Source of the DNA: Laedolimicola sp934402125
GTDB lineage: Bacteria; Bacillota; Clostridia; Lachnospirales; Lachnospiraceae
Direction: 5' to 3'
DNA: 64,000 nucleotides
Assembly (NCBI RefSeq): GCF_052065835.1
Contig: NZ_JBQHTG010000002.1
Location: forward strand, 124,001 to 188,000
The position numbers and the translations under genes were made by a program. The notes under the pieces were generated by a model. It was not told where the DNA came from, did no database searches, and saw only the letters and a list, made by a program, of their open reading frames with translations. Position 1 is the first letter of the stretch, and the number at the start of each line of letters is the position of its first letter. This document shows, in pieces, positions 15,731-25,475 of this stretch.

Positions 15731-18700
15731 GAATCCGTCGATAAAAAAAGTACTTGTAATTGGCTCCGGCCCCATTATTATTGGCCAGGCAGCCGAGTTT
15801 GACTATGCGGGAACCCAGGCCTGCCGTTCCCTGAAGGAGGAGGGCATCGAGGTTGTCCTCTTAAATTCCAACCCGGCTACGATTATGACCGATAAGGATA
15901 TCGCGGATCGGGTATACATTGAGCCCTTGACGGTAGAGGTAGTAGAGCAGCTGATTTTAAAGGAGCAGCCCGACAGCGTACTGCCGACCCTGGGCGGCCA
16001 GGCAGGACTGAATCTGGCTATGGAGCTGGAGGAGCGGGGCTTCTTAAAGGAGCACAATGTACGCCTCATCGGAACCACCTCTGAAACCATTAAGAAGGCA
16101 GAGGATCGTCTGGAATTCAAGAGCACCATGGAAAAAATCGGCGAGCCGGTAGCGGCCTCCGAGGTGGTAAAGGACGTAGAAGCAGGTATTGTATTTGCCA
16201 ATAAAATCGGATATCCGGTCGTTCTTCGTCCGGCTTATACCCTGGGCGGAAGTGGCGGCGGAATCGCCCACAACCAGGTGGAGCTGGAGGAAATTCTGGC
16301 CAACGGTCTCAGACTCTCCCGTGTAGGTGAGGTTCTGGTAGAGCGGTGCATCGCAGGCTGGAAGGAGATCGAGTATGAGGTTATGCGGGACGGCGCCGGC
16401 AACTGCATTACCGTATGTAATATGGAAAATATCGACCCGGTAGGCGTACACACCGGAGACAGTATCGTCGTAGCTCCTTCCCAGACCCTGGGCGACAAGG
16501 AGTACCAGATGCTGCGTACCTCCGCCCTGAATATCATCAGCGAGCTGAACATCACCGGCGGCTGCAACGTCCAGTACGCCCTGCATCCGGAGAGCTTCGA
16601 GTACTGCGTGATCGAGGTAAATCCCCGTGTCAGCCGTTCCTCCGCTCTGGCTTCCAAGGCTACGGGCTACCCCATTGCCAAGGTAGCGGCTAAGATTGCC
16701 CTGGGTTATACCCTGGACGAGATTCCCAATGCCATTACCGGACAAACCAAGGCCAGCTTTGAGCCTATGCTGGACTACTGCGTTGTGAAAATGCCCCGTC
16801 TGCCCTTTGATAAATTTATCAGCGCCAAGCGGACGCTGACAACCCAGATGAAGGCGACCGGCGAGGTTATGGCCATCTGCAACAACTTCGAGGGCGCTCT
16901 GATGAAAGCTATCCGTTCCCTGGAGCAGCACGTGGATAGCCTGATGTCCTATGATTTTACAAATCTTTCCAGAGAGGAAATTCTGGATCGGCTTCATGTG
17001 GTGGACGACCGCCGTATCTGGCTGATTGCGGAGGCTATCCGCAAGGGCATTTCCTATGAGGAGATTCACGCGATTACCCAGATTGATCTCTGGTTCATCG
17101 ATAAGCTTGCGATCCTGGTGGAAATGGAGCAGGCCCTAAAGAGCGAGCCGCTGACGCCGGAGCTCTTAAAAGAAGCGAAACGGATCGAGTTCCCGGACAA
17201 TGTCATCGCCCGACTGACCGGCAAGACGGAGGAGGAGATTAAAGAGCTCCGTTATGCCAACGGCATTACCGCTGCGTACAAAATGGTAGATACCTGCGCG
17301 GCAGAGTTTGAGGCAAGCACCCCGTACTATTATTCGGTATTCGGCAGTGAAAATGAGGTGGTGGAGACCAGGGATCGGAAAAAGGTACTGGTTCTGGGAA
17401 GCGGCCCCATTCGAATCGGACAGGGTATCGAGTTCGACTTCTGCTCCGTACATTGCACCTGGGCTTTTGCGAAAGAGGGCTATGAGACCATTATCATCAA
17501 CAATAACCCGGAAACGGTAAGTACCGACTTTGATATTGCGGATAAGCTGTATTTCGAGCCCCTGACTCCGGAGGACGTGGAGAGTATCGTGCGTCTGGAG
17601 AAGCCGGACGGAGCTGTGGTGCAGTTCGGCGGACAGACGGCCATTAAGCTGACCGAGGCGCTGATGAAGATGGGCGTGCCCATCCTGGGAACTTCTGCGG
17701 AGAACGTGGACGCGGCAGAGGACCGGGAGCTCTTTGACGAGATTCTGGAGCAGTGTCAGATTCCGAGACCCAAGGGACATACGGTATTTACCGCCGAGGA
17801 GGCAAAGAAGGCAGCAAACGAGCTGGGCTATCCGGTTCTGGTGCGTCCCTCCTACGTGCTGGGCGGCCAGGGTATGCAGATTGCCATCAACGATAAGGAC
17901 GTGGAGGAATTTATCGGTATCATCAACCGGATCGCCCAGGAGCATCCCATTCTGGTAGATAAGTACCTGCAGGGCAAGGAGATCGAGGTAGACGCGGTCT
18001 GCGACGGTGAGGATATCCTGATTCCGGGTATCATGGAGCATATCGAGCGCGCGGGTATCCATTCCGGAGACAGTATCTCGGTCTATCCGGCCAAGAGTAT
18101 CAGCGATAAGGTGAAGGCCACTATCGAGGAATACACGAAGCGTCTGGCCCGCTCCTTACATGTCATCGGTCTGATCAATATTCAGTTTATCGCGGTAGGT
18201 GACGAGGTGTACGTGATCGAGGTAAATCCCCGTTCCAGCCGTACTGTTCCCTATATCAGCAAGGTAACCGGTATTCCGATTGTGCCGCTGGCTACCAAGG
18301 TGATTCTGGGTTATAAGATTAAGGATCTGGGCTATCAGCCGGGCCTTCAGCCGGAGGCGGATTATTACGCGGTGAAAATGCCGGTATTCTCCTTTGAGAA
18401 GATCCATGGCGCGGACATCAGCCTGGGACCGGAGATGAAATCTACCGGCGAGTGTCTGGGTATTGCCAAAACCTTCAACGAGGCTCTCTACAAGGCCTTC
18501 CTGGGCGCAGGCATCCGTCTGCCCAAGCATAAAAATATGATTATGACCGTCCGGGACGAGGATAAGGAAGAAGCAGTGGAGATTGCGAAGCGTTTTGAGG
18601 CGCTGGGCTACTGTATCTACGCCACCAAGGGCACCGCAAGAGCGCTCATGGAGGCAGATGTTTCCGTGCGTCTGACCAGAAAGCTGGAGCAGGAGTCCCC

Positions 18701-18920
18701 CAATATTCTGGATCTGATTCTGGGCCATAAGATTGACCTGATTATCGACACGCCCTCCCAGGGTGTGGATCACAGCCATGACGGCTTTGTTATCCGCCGG
18801 AACGCCATTGAAACAGGCGTCAATGTGCTGACTGCCATCGATACCGCCAAGGCTCTGGTAACCAGTCTGGAGAATACGGACGTGAAGACCTTAAGCCTCA
18901 TTGATATTGCGACGATTTAA
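15723..18920 (+). CDS. carB: Carbamoyl-phosphate synthase large subunit
   Basis: Makes carbamoyl phosphate from bicarbonate, ammonia and two ATP. It has 1065 residues, full length, with two homologous ATP-grasp halves: SGPIIIGQAAEFDYAGTQA (about 14-32) and its repeat SGPIRIGQGIEFDF (about 560-573), each followed by a VNPRxSRS-type metal site (EVNPRVSRSSALA and EVNPRSSRTVPYI). An MGS-like allosteric domain lies at the C-terminus (from about 930). ATG 15723 overlaps the end of carA. Transcription ends at a terminator before nnrD. Confidence 0.97.
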   Translation: MPKNPSIKKVLVIGSGPIIIGQAAEFDYAGTQACRSLKEEGIEVVLLNSNPATIMTDKDIADRVYIEPLTVEVVEQLILKEQPDSVLPTLGGQAGLNLAMELEERGFLKEHNVRLIGTTSETIKKAEDRLEFKSTMEKIGEPVAASEVVKDVEAGIVFANKIGYPVVLRPAYTLGGSGGGIAHNQVELEEILANGLRLSRVGEVLVERCIAGWKEIEYEVMRDGAGNCITVCNMENIDPVGVHTGDSIVVAPSQTLGDKEYQMLRTSALNIISELNITGGCNVQYALHPESFEYCVIEVNPRVSRSSALASKATGYPIAKVAAKIALGYTLDEIPNAITGQTKASFEPMLDYCVVKMPRLPFDKFISAKRTLTTQMKATGEVMAICNNFEGALMKAIRSLEQHVDSLMSYDFTNLSREEILDRLHVVDDRRIWLIAEAIRKGISYEEIHAITQIDLWFIDKLAILVEMEQALKSEPLTPELLKEAKRIEFPDNVIARLTGKTEEEIKELRYANGITAAYKMVDTCAAEFEASTPYYYSVFGSENEVVETRDRKKVLVLGSGPIRIGQGIEFDFCSVHCTWAFAKEGYETIIINNNPETVSTDFDIADKLYFEPLTPEDVESIVRLEKPDGAVVQFGGQTAIKLTEALMKMGVPILGTSAENVDAAEDRELFDEILEQCQIPRPKGHTVFTAEEAKKAANELGYPVLVRPSYVLGGQGMQIAINDKDVEEFIGIINRIAQEHPILVDKYLQGKEIEVDAVCDGEDILIPGIMEHIERAGIHSGDSISVYPAKSISDKVKATIEEYTKRLARSLHVIGLINIQFIAVGDEVYVIEVNPRSSRTVPYISKVTGIPIVPLATKVILGYKIKDLGYQPGLQPEADYYAVKMPVFSFEKIHGADISLGPEMKSTGECLGIAKTFNEALYKAFLGAGIRLPKHKNMIMTVRDEDKEEAVEIAKRFEALGYCIYATKGTARALMEADVSVRLTRKLEQESPNILDLILGHKIDLIIDTPSQGVDHSHDGFVIRRNAIETGVNVLTAIDTAKALVTSLENTDVKTLSLIDIATI

Positions 18921-18945
18921 GGGAAACAGAATAGAAGAACAGCAG

Positions 18946-18975
18946 AAAGGGCTTTCCGGGAGGAGAGTCCTTTTT
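18946..18975 (+). terminator. Terminator after carAB
   Basis: AAAGGGCTTTCC, loop GGGA, GGAGAGTCCTTT (two or three G-U pairs), then TT. It lies 25 bases after the carB stop. Confidence 0.75.
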
Positions 18976-19028
18976 GCTGAAAGCTTCCTGTGTTTTAGAT
19001 TTCATACAAAGCCGGTCGGGAAGAAGCG

Positions 19029-19057
19029 TTCACAGCCTGGCTTTTTTGTGCTACAAT
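19029..19057 (+). promoter_or_regulatory. Promoter of nnrD
   Basis: TTCACA (19029-19034), 17-base spacer, TACAAT (19052-19057), 35 bases before the chosen ATG. Confidence 0.5.
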
Positions 19058-19092
19058 GGATACAGATTTTTTCAGAAAAAGGCGGTGGGCGT

Positions 19093-20055
19093 ATGGAAAA
19101 GCAGATTTTCCGGAATTTTACAAAGGAACTGGCGGCAAAGCTTCTTCCGGCACGGAACCCGGACGGTCATAAGGGTGATTTTGGACGGGTCAGCATTACA
19201 GGCGGAAGTGTGGGCTTTACAGGCGCTCCGGTGCTGGCGTCCTATGGCGCTGCCCGCAGTGGCAGCGGTCTGGTCTTCCTGGGAGTGCCGGAGCCCATCT
19301 ACGGAATCGTAGCGTCTCATTGTCTGGAGGTAATGCCCTCGCCGCTGCCTGCAGGCCGGGAACGGATATCCAAGGATGCGTTTTTCCCGATTCTGGAGCG
19401 GTTAAACAGCTGCGACGCGAGCCTTCTGGGGCCCGGACTGGGACGTTCTCCGGAGCTTTCTAAATTGATAGGTAAAATAATGGAAGAAACAGAGACGCCG
19501 CTGGTCCTGGACGCGGACGGGCTGTACGCCATCAAAGACCGAAAGGAGATCCTGCAAAAGCGGGCGGAGAGGGGACTGCTTACGATTCTGACGCCCCATG
19601 AAGGAGAATTCCGTTACCTGGGCGGAGATTTGACGCCCGGACGGGAAGCGGCGGCGCTGGATTTTGCAAAGGAATACGGCTGTATTCTGGTGCTGAAGGG
19701 GCCGGGGACTGTGACTGCGCTGCCGGACGGAAGCTGCTATGTGAATCCTACCGGAAATAATGGGATGGCCAAGGGCGGAAGCGGCGATGTGCTGGGCGGT
19801 ATGATACTGGGGCTGCTGGGACAGCTTGTGGCGTCTAAGCGGAGTGCCGAAGCAGATACGGAGAAAGCGCGATTTTCCAAAGCAGGAATATCAGAAGCGG
19901 GAGGGATCACCGCTCTGGCCGTCTATCTTCACGGCCTGGCCGGGGATCTGGCCCGGAGGGAGCTGGGAGAATACGGTATGCTGCCCTCGGATCTGGCCGC
20001 GCGGATTCCGGCGGCGATTCTGGAAGTGCAGAAGGATCAGCCACATCATTTTTAA
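19093..20055 (+). CDS. nnrD: ADP-dependent NAD(P)H-hydrate dehydratase, stand-alone
   Basis: Repairs hydrated NAD(P)H, a damage product, back to NAD(P)H. It has 320 residues of the ribokinase-like YjeF C-terminal fold: GHKGDFGRVSITGGS near the start, LLGPGLGRS, VLDADGLYA, LTPHEGEF and the signature NGMAKGGSGDVLGG with its catalytic Asp. Many Bacillota carry this domain fused to the epimerase NnrE; here the epimerase half is absent and no separate gene is seen. ATG at 19093 was chosen; the frame runs back into the end of carB, but that stretch carries the terminator and promoter. Confidence 0.9.
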   Translation: MEKQIFRNFTKELAAKLLPARNPDGHKGDFGRVSITGGSVGFTGAPVLASYGAARSGSGLVFLGVPEPIYGIVASHCLEVMPSPLPAGRERISKDAFFPILERLNSCDASLLGPGLGRSPELSKLIGKIMEETETPLVLDADGLYAIKDRKEILQKRAERGLLTILTPHEGEFRYLGGDLTPGREAAALDFAKEYGCILVLKGPGTVTALPDGSCYVNPTGNNGMAKGGSGDVLGGMILGLLGQLVASKRSAEADTEKARFSKAGISEAGGITALAVYLHGLAGDLARRELGEYGMLPSDLAARIPAAILEVQKDQPHHF

Positions 20056-20093
20056 AGCAATCATAAAATCAGACAGAAAAAGGGGAAAACACA

Positions 20094-21023
20094 ATGGTAG
20101 ATATGAAAAGCCTGCTGACCATGCAGGGTATGATGTTTGCAATGCTCCTGGTGGGCGTCTTTATCAGAAAAAAAGGAATTGTGACGGCGGAGGGGCGGAA
20201 AAGCCTGACCAATCTTCTGGTCAACCTGATTCTTCCCTGCAACATTCTCTACGCCTTTTCCAAATCCGATACCTCAACTCTTGGTTCTATGGCAGTGGTA
20301 ATCCTTATGTCAGCCCTGATTCAGCTGACCTGGTATATCTTAAGTAAATTTCTGTGGAAGGGAATGGATGACAGCCGCAGGGGCATTATGCGTTACGCCT
20401 TCCAGTTTGCCAACTGCGGCTATCTGGGCAATCCGGTGATTGAGGGACTGTACGGCGCGCCGGGGCTGGTCTATGCCTCCGTTTTTCTGCTTCCGGTCCG
20501 GATTTTCATGTGGAGCGTAGGGTTAGACTGCTTTCAGGATGGCGCGGGCAGCTTTGCGAAAACACTGAAACGGACGGCGACCCACCCCTGTGTGCTGGCG
20601 ACGGTTGTGGGCATCCTGTGGATGTTTTTTCCCCAGGTGAAGCTGCCGGATTTTCTGTATGATACCATCTATGGCTTCAACCAGTGCCTGACGCCCATGA
20701 CCATGCTGACTATTGGCTTTATCATGGGTGAGACGGATATGAGACGGATTTTCTGTAAAGATCTGGGTGTGATCACAGTGCTGCGTCTGGGGGTTCAGCC
20801 ATTGATCGTACTGGGTGTCTGTTATCTGCTTCATCTGGAGCCGCTGGTGGCCGAAGTCATCACCGTCCTGGTTTCCATGCCGGTGGCCAATACTACGGCG
20901 CTTCTGGCCTCCCAGCATGACTGCGACTATGGCTTTGCCAGCGGTCTGGTGGTCTTTACCACGCTGGTATCCATGGTGACGATCCCGGTTTACGGAATGC
21001 TGGTAGGTATTGTGTTTGCGTGA
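20094..21023 (+). CDS. AEC-family (auxin efflux carrier-like) transporter
   Basis: Integral membrane protein of 309 residues with about ten helices in two repeats. The family includes malate/malonate and other organic-anion carriers. Recognisable segments are the N-terminal MQGMMFAMLLVGVFIRKKGI, NLILPCNILYAF with the mid-helix Pro, the FQFANCGYLGNPV stretch typical of the crossover helix, and PVANTTALLASQ in the C-terminal half. Substrate not predictable. ATG at 20094 lies 38 bases after nnrD and could be read with it; a second ATG at 20103 is possible. Confidence 0.8.
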   Translation: MVDMKSLLTMQGMMFAMLLVGVFIRKKGIVTAEGRKSLTNLLVNLILPCNILYAFSKSDTSTLGSMAVVILMSALIQLTWYILSKFLWKGMDDSRRGIMRYAFQFANCGYLGNPVIEGLYGAPGLVYASVFLLPVRIFMWSVGLDCFQDGAGSFAKTLKRTATHPCVLATVVGILWMFFPQVKLPDFLYDTIYGFNQCLTPMTMLTIGFIMGETDMRRIFCKDLGVITVLRLGVQPLIVLGVCYLLHLEPLVAEVITVLVSMPVANTTALLASQHDCDYGFASGLVVFTTLVSMVTIPVYGMLVGIVFA

Positions 21024-21038
21024 TTTTTATGGTATTCT
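21010..21038 (+). promoter_or_regulatory. Possible promoter of prmA-rsmE
   Basis: TTGTGT (21010-21015), 17-base spacer, TATTCT (21033-21038). It overlaps the end of the AEC gene. Confidence 0.35.
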
Positions 21039-21049
21039 AACAAAGAGTG

Positions 21050-21078
21050 CGGGCACCTGACGGATAAGTGCCCGTTTT
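21050..21078 (+). terminator. Terminator after the AEC transporter gene
   Basis: CGGGCAC (21050-21056), 11-base loop, GTGCCCG (21068-21074), TTTT. It lies just downstream of the possible prmA promoter, so it might also sit in that leader. Confidence 0.65.
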
Positions 21079-21111
21079 GTTGCGATACAAAGATACGAGA
21101 GGTGCTTTTAT

Positions 21112-22071
21112 ATGAAATGGAATAAATACACATTGAAGACCCGGACGGAGGCAGAGGATCTCATCAGCAGTATGATGCAGGATGTGGGAATCGAGGGAAT
21201 TGAGATCGAGGACAAAGTTCCCCTGTCCCAGAGAGAAAAGGAGCAGATGTTCGTGGATATTCTGCCGGAGGGACCGGCGGACGACGGCGTGGCCTATATC
21301 AGCTTTTATCTGGAGCCGGATGCGGATCAGGAGGAAATGCTGGAGCGGGTGCGTGAGGGATTAAAAGAAATTGCGGGCTGGGGCGTGGAGATCGGAGAAG
21401 CTACGATTCAGGCCTCCGAGACCGAGGATAAGGACTGGATCAACAACTGGAAGGAGTTCTTCCATCAGTTTTACGTGGACGATATCCTGATCAAGCCCTC
21501 CTGGGAAGAGGTGAAGCCGGAGGACAGGGAGAAGCTTCTGATTCAGATCGATCCGGGAACCGCCTTCGGAACCGGTATGCATGAGACGACACAGCTGTGT
21601 ATCCGCCAGCTTCGCAAGTTTCTGACGCCGGAGACGGAGCTTCTGGACGTGGGAACCGGCAGTGGTATCCTGTCCATCATCAGTCTGAAGCTGGGAGCGA
21701 AGCACGCGGTAGGAACCGATCTGGATCCCTGCGCGGTAGAGGCTGTAAGGGAAAATATGGAAGTCAACGGAATCGATCCGGCTTCCTTTGAAATGATGAT
21801 TGGCAATATCATCACAGAAAAAGAAATTCAGGATCGGGTTGGCTATGAATGCTATGATATCGTAGTGGCGAACATTCTGGCAGAGGTACTGGTGCCGCTG
21901 ACGCCGGTGATTCTGTCCCAGTTGAAGCCGGGCGGCGTCTACATTACCTCCGGTATTATAGACGACAAGGAAGACCTGGTGGTGGAGACCGTGAAGAAAT
22001 GCGGTCTGACCGTATTGGAGGTTACCCATCAGGGCGAGTGGGTCAGCGTAACGGCCCGTAAGGAGCGGTAG
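21112..22071 (+). CDS. prmA: Ribosomal protein L11 methyltransferase
   Basis: Trimethylates lysines and the N-terminus of ribosomal protein L11 using SAM. It has 319 residues: an N-terminal substrate-recognition domain (about 1-110; KWNKYTLKTRTEAEDLIS) and a class I methyltransferase domain with LDVGTGSGILSI as SAM motif I, ahead of which DPGTAFGTGMHETT marks the family. VVANILAEVL carries motif IV. ATG at 21112 follows GAGAGGTG. It sits one base before rsmE; this ribosome-modification pair is widespread in Bacillota. Confidence 0.94.
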   Translation: MKWNKYTLKTRTEAEDLISSMMQDVGIEGIEIEDKVPLSQREKEQMFVDILPEGPADDGVAYISFYLEPDADQEEMLERVREGLKEIAGWGVEIGEATIQASETEDKDWINNWKEFFHQFYVDDILIKPSWEEVKPEDREKLLIQIDPGTAFGTGMHETTQLCIRQLRKFLTPETELLDVGTGSGILSIISLKLGAKHAVGTDLDPCAVEAVRENMEVNGIDPASFEMMIGNIITEKEIQDRVGYECYDIVVANILAEVLVPLTPVILSQLKPGGVYITSGIIDDKEDLVVETVKKCGLTVLEVTHQGEWVSVTARKER

Positions 22072-22072
22072 G

Positions 22073-22810
22073 ATGCATCGTTTTTTTGCAGAACCCGGTC
22101 AGATCGGGGAAAAGGAAATCGTAATCACCGGAGCAGATGTGAATCATATCCGGAATGTTCTGCGTATGCGGGCAGACGAGGAAGTGTTGATCGCCGATGG
22201 CCAAGGCGCGGAGTACCGCTGTAAGCTTACCGATCTTGGTGAAAATGAGGTGCGCGCCCAGATTCTCTGGAAGCTTGACGGCAATGCGGAGCTTGCCTCA
22301 GCCGTTACCCTGTTTCAGGGGCTTCCGAAAAGCGATAAGATGGATCTCATCGTCCAAAAATGCGTGGAGCTGGGAGTGGACCGGATTGTTCCGGTATCCA
22401 CGAAGCGTGCTGTGGTGAAGCTGGACGCGAAAAAGGAGCAGACACGGCTGAAGCGCTGGAATACTATCTCGGAGAGCGCGGCCAAGCAGTCCGGCCGGGG
22501 CGTGATACCCGAGGTCAGCGGCGTCATGTCCTTTGAAAAGGCCCTGGAGGATGCAAAGAAGCTGGACGTGCTTCTGATTCCTTATGAGCGGGCTGAGCAT
22601 ATGGCCGAAACCAGGCGGGTTATGGGTGAAATCAGACCCGGCCAGTCCGTAGGTATTTTCATCGGCCCGGAGGGTGGCTTTGAAGAAAGCGAAGTAGAGG
22701 AAGCAGTGGCAGCAGGCGCCCGGGCTATTACACTGGGCAGACGGATTCTGCGGACCGAGACGGCAGGGTTGGCAGTGATGGCTATGCTGGGATATCTTCT
22801 GGAGGAGTAA
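22073..22810 (+). CDS. rsmE: 16S rRNA (uracil1498-N3)-methyltransferase
   Basis: SPOUT-class methyltransferase that methylates U1498 in 16S rRNA. It has 245 residues with an N-terminal PUA-like domain (HIRNVLRMRADEEV) and a C-terminal trefoil-knot domain: FQGLPKSDKMDLIVQK, CVELGVDRIVPV, FIGPEGGFEESEV and the knot tail LGRRILRTETA. ATG 22073 follows the prmA stop directly. Confidence 0.94.
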   Translation: MHRFFAEPGQIGEKEIVITGADVNHIRNVLRMRADEEVLIADGQGAEYRCKLTDLGENEVRAQILWKLDGNAELASAVTLFQGLPKSDKMDLIVQKCVELGVDRIVPVSTKRAVVKLDAKKEQTRLKRWNTISESAAKQSGRGVIPEVSGVMSFEKALEDAKKLDVLLIPYERAEHMAETRRVMGEIRPGQSVGIFIGPEGGFEESEVEEAVAAGARAITLGRRILRTETAGLAVMAMLGYLLEE

Positions 22811-22814
22811 AAAA

Positions 22815-23969
22815 ATGGAAATTTATTTAGATAATTCAGCCACCACCCGCTGCTTTCCGGAAGCAGCCAGGCTGATGTATCAGGTCATGACCGAGGACTA
22901 CGGCAACCCGTCCTCCTTACATCAGAAGGGTGTGGACGCGGAGAAATACGTCCGTGAGGCGAAAGAAATCATTGCGAAGAATCTGAAGGTGGAGCCCAAG
23001 GAGATCTATTTTACCTCCGGCGGAACAGAGAGTGATAACCTGGCGCTCATGGGCGCGGCCCATGCCAATCAGCGGGCAGGAAAGCACCTGATTACCACCC
23101 GGATTGAGCACCCGGCTATTTTGAATACCATGAAGGAACTGGAAAAGCAGGGCTTTCAGGTAACCTACCTGCCGGTAGACGGACAGGGACGGGTGCAGAT
23201 CGCGGATCTGGAAGAGGCGCTGACGGACGAGACTATTCTGGTGTCTGTCATGTACGTGAACAATGAGATTGGCGCGGTACAGCCCATCGAGGAGATAGGA
23301 AGGCTTCTGAAAAACCGGGAGAAACCCATTTTGTTCCATGTGGACGCGGTGCAGGGTTACGGAAAGCTCCGGATTCTGCCGAAAAAGCTGGGTATTGACA
23401 TGCTGAGTGTCAGCGGTCATAAGATTCATGGGCCCAAGGGCATGGGAATTCTGTATGTAGACGAGCACGTGAAGATTCATCCGATTCTTTTCGGAGGCGG
23501 CCAGCAGAGAGACTTACGTTCCGGTACGGAAAATGTGCCGGGTATCGCAGGGCTGGGCGAGGCCGTAAAAGAGATTTATACAGATTTCAATGAGAAGATT
23601 GACCGTTTGTACGGGCTTCGTGAATACTTTGTCGAAGAGATCGAAAAGATAGAAGGAACCACTGTAAACGGACCGAAGGGCAGAGAGGGCGCGCCCCACA
23701 TCGTCAGCGTCAGCTTTGCGGGAGTACGAAGCGAGGTATTGCTTCATTCTCTGGAGGATAAGGGCATTTACGTGTCCTCCGGATCTGCCTGCGCTTCCAA
23801 TCACCCGGCGGTCAGCGAGACACTGAAGGCAATTCATGTGAAGAAGGAGCTTTTGGATTCCACGATCCGGTTCAGCTTCAGTGAATTTACGACAAAAGAG
23901 GAACTGGATATTACGCTGGAGACGCTTAGGGAGCTTTTGCCCATGCTGCGCCGGTTTACCAGAAGATAG
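22815..23969 (+). CDS. Cysteine desulfurase (IscS/NifS type)
   Basis: PLP enzyme of 384 residues that releases sulfur from cysteine as a persulfide. Visible are YLDNSATT at the N-terminus, FTSGGTESDN, HVDAVQGYGK, the PLP-lysine segment SVSGHKIHGPKG and the catalytic-cysteine loop SSGSACAS (about 319-326). Group I IscS/NifS type. It lies 14 bases before thiI, so its likely job is to feed sulfur to ThiI for tRNA 4-thiouridine; this NifZ/IscS-ThiI pairing is known in B. subtilis. A general Fe-S role cannot be excluded since no iscU is adjacent. Confidence 0.93.
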   Translation: MEIYLDNSATTRCFPEAARLMYQVMTEDYGNPSSLHQKGVDAEKYVREAKEIIAKNLKVEPKEIYFTSGGTESDNLALMGAAHANQRAGKHLITTRIEHPAILNTMKELEKQGFQVTYLPVDGQGRVQIADLEEALTDETILVSVMYVNNEIGAVQPIEEIGRLLKNREKPILFHVDAVQGYGKLRILPKKLGIDMLSVSGHKIHGPKGMGILYVDEHVKIHPILFGGGQQRDLRSGTENVPGIAGLGEAVKEIYTDFNEKIDRLYGLREYFVEEIEKIEGTTVNGPKGREGAPHIVSVSFAGVRSEVLLHSLEDKGIYVSSGSACASNHPAVSETLKAIHVKKELLDSTIRFSFSEFTTKEELDITLETLRELLPMLRRFTRR

Positions 23970-23983
23970 AAAAGGAGAACCAT

Positions 23984-25168
23984 ATGTTTTTTCATGCATT
24001 TTTGATAAAATACGGAGAAATCGGGATCAAGGGAAAGAACCGGTATCTCTTTGAGGACGCGCTGGTAGCGCAGATCCGCCATGCCCTGAAGCATGTGGAG
24101 GGCACGTTTAAAGTAACCAAGGATCAGGGACGTATCTATGTCCACACCGAGGGAGAATATGACTATGACGACGCGGTGGCGGCCATGCGCCGGGTATTCG
24201 GTATCGTAGGGATCTGTCCGGTGGTGATTCTGGAGGACGAAGGCTTTGAAAAGCTGGGCGATGATGTGGTGGCTTACTTAAAGGCCCGCTACGGTGAGAA
24301 TTGTGAGAAAACCTTCAAGGTACAGGCCCGCCGTGCCCGCAAGACTTACCCGAAGGCTTCCATGGAGATGAACGCGGAGCTGGGAGGCCGGATTCTGGAC
24401 GCGTTTCCGGGTATGCGCGTAGATGTGCATGAGCCGGAGCTGATGATTCATGTGGAAGTGCGGGAGCACATTTATCTGTATTCTGATATTATTCCGGGGC
24501 CGGGCGGTATGCCCATCGGCACCAACGGAAAATCCATGCTGCTTTTATCCGGCGGTATTGACAGTCCGGTGGCAGGCTACATGGTAGCCAAGCGCGGCGT
24601 CAAGATTGACGCGGTATACTTCCATGCGCCGCCCTACACCAGCGAGCGCGCGAAGCAGAAGGTGGTAGATCTGGCGGCGAAGGTGGCCCGTTATACCGGT
24701 CCCATTTACCTGTATGTGGTAAACTTTACGGAGATTCAGTTATATATCTATGAGAAATGTCCCCACGACGAGCTGACGATTATCATGCGCCGTTATATGA
24801 TGCGGATCGCAGAGCGGATCGCGGAGAAGACAGGGTCTCTCGGCCTGATTACCGGCGAGAGTATCGGCCAGGTAGCCAGCCAGACCGTACACAGCCTGGC
24901 AGCCACCAACGAGGTCTGCACCATGCCGGTATTCCGTCCGCTGATTGCGTACGATAAGGAAGATATCGTGACGATTTCCAAGCAGATTGATACTTATGAG
25001 ACGTCGATTCAGCCCTTTGAGGACTGCTGTACGATATTTGTTGCCAAGCACCCGGTAACCAAGCCGAACATCAATGTGATCAAGCGCTCCGAGCAGAAGC
25101 TGATGGAGCAGATCGACGAGATGGTAGACAAGGCCATCGAGACGGCAGAACTGATTGTGGTAGGGTAA
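23984..25168 (+). CDS. thiI: tRNA uracil 4-sulfurtransferase ThiI
   Basis: Adenylates U8 of tRNA and inserts sulfur to give 4-thiouridine. It has 394 residues: an N-terminal ferredoxin-like domain plus THUMP domain (about 1-165) and a PP-loop ATPase domain with LLSGGIDSPVAGY (about 184-196). It lacks the C-terminal rhodanese domain of the E. coli protein, as is usual in Bacillota; a conserved Cys remains in FEDCCTIFVAKHP. ATG at 23984 follows AAAGGAG. It is operonic with the cysteine desulfurase. Confidence 0.94.
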   Translation: MFFHAFLIKYGEIGIKGKNRYLFEDALVAQIRHALKHVEGTFKVTKDQGRIYVHTEGEYDYDDAVAAMRRVFGIVGICPVVILEDEGFEKLGDDVVAYLKARYGENCEKTFKVQARRARKTYPKASMEMNAELGGRILDAFPGMRVDVHEPELMIHVEVREHIYLYSDIIPGPGGMPIGTNGKSMLLLSGGIDSPVAGYMVAKRGVKIDAVYFHAPPYTSERAKQKVVDLAAKVARYTGPIYLYVVNFTEIQLYIYEKCPHDELTIIMRRYMMRIAERIAEKTGSLGLITGESIGQVASQTVHSLAATNEVCTMPVFRPLIAYDKEDIVTISKQIDTYETSIQPFEDCCTIFVAKHPVTKPNINVIKRSEQKLMEQIDEMVDKAIETAELIVVG

Positions 25169-25205
25169 TAAAATAAGCAGGATTCATAGAAAGAAGGTGT
25201 CGCGG

Positions 25206-25475
25206 ATGACCGCAGAAGAGGTGATACAGGAGACCGCAAAGCTGTGTAGGAGTTTTCAGGCCCATAAAGTAATTCTATACGGTTCCAGGGCCAAACATAC
25301 GGCGCGGGAGAGAAGCGACATTGATATCGCAGTGTCAGGAGTGAAGAATTTTGAACTGTTGGCAGAAAAAATAGAGGAGTTGCCGACCCTTTACAGTGTT
25401 GATTTGTTGAATCTGGATACCTGTAAAAATCAGTTGTTATTGGAGGATATCAGGCAATATGGACGAGAAATTTAA
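25206..25475 (+). CDS. mntA: MntA-type antitoxin nucleotidyltransferase
   Basis: Minimal nucleotidyltransferase of 89 residues. It carries the exact GSX10DXD motif of MntA antitoxins: G26-S27, ten residues, then D38-I-D40, preceded by KVILYGSRAK. In characterised pairs MntA transfers AMP to a tyrosine of the HepT toxin and so silences it. ATG 25206 follows AAGAAGG by about 9 bases; a GTG at 25197 overlaps that site. Its last 17 bases overlap the HepT gene, typical of toxin-antitoxin coupling. The pair is inserted between thiI and the HPr-like gene, with no other mobile features. Confidence 0.85.
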   Translation: MTAEEVIQETAKLCRSFQAHKVILYGSRAKHTARERSDIDIAVSGVKNFELLAEKIEELPTLYSVDLLNLDTCKNQLLLEDIRQYGREI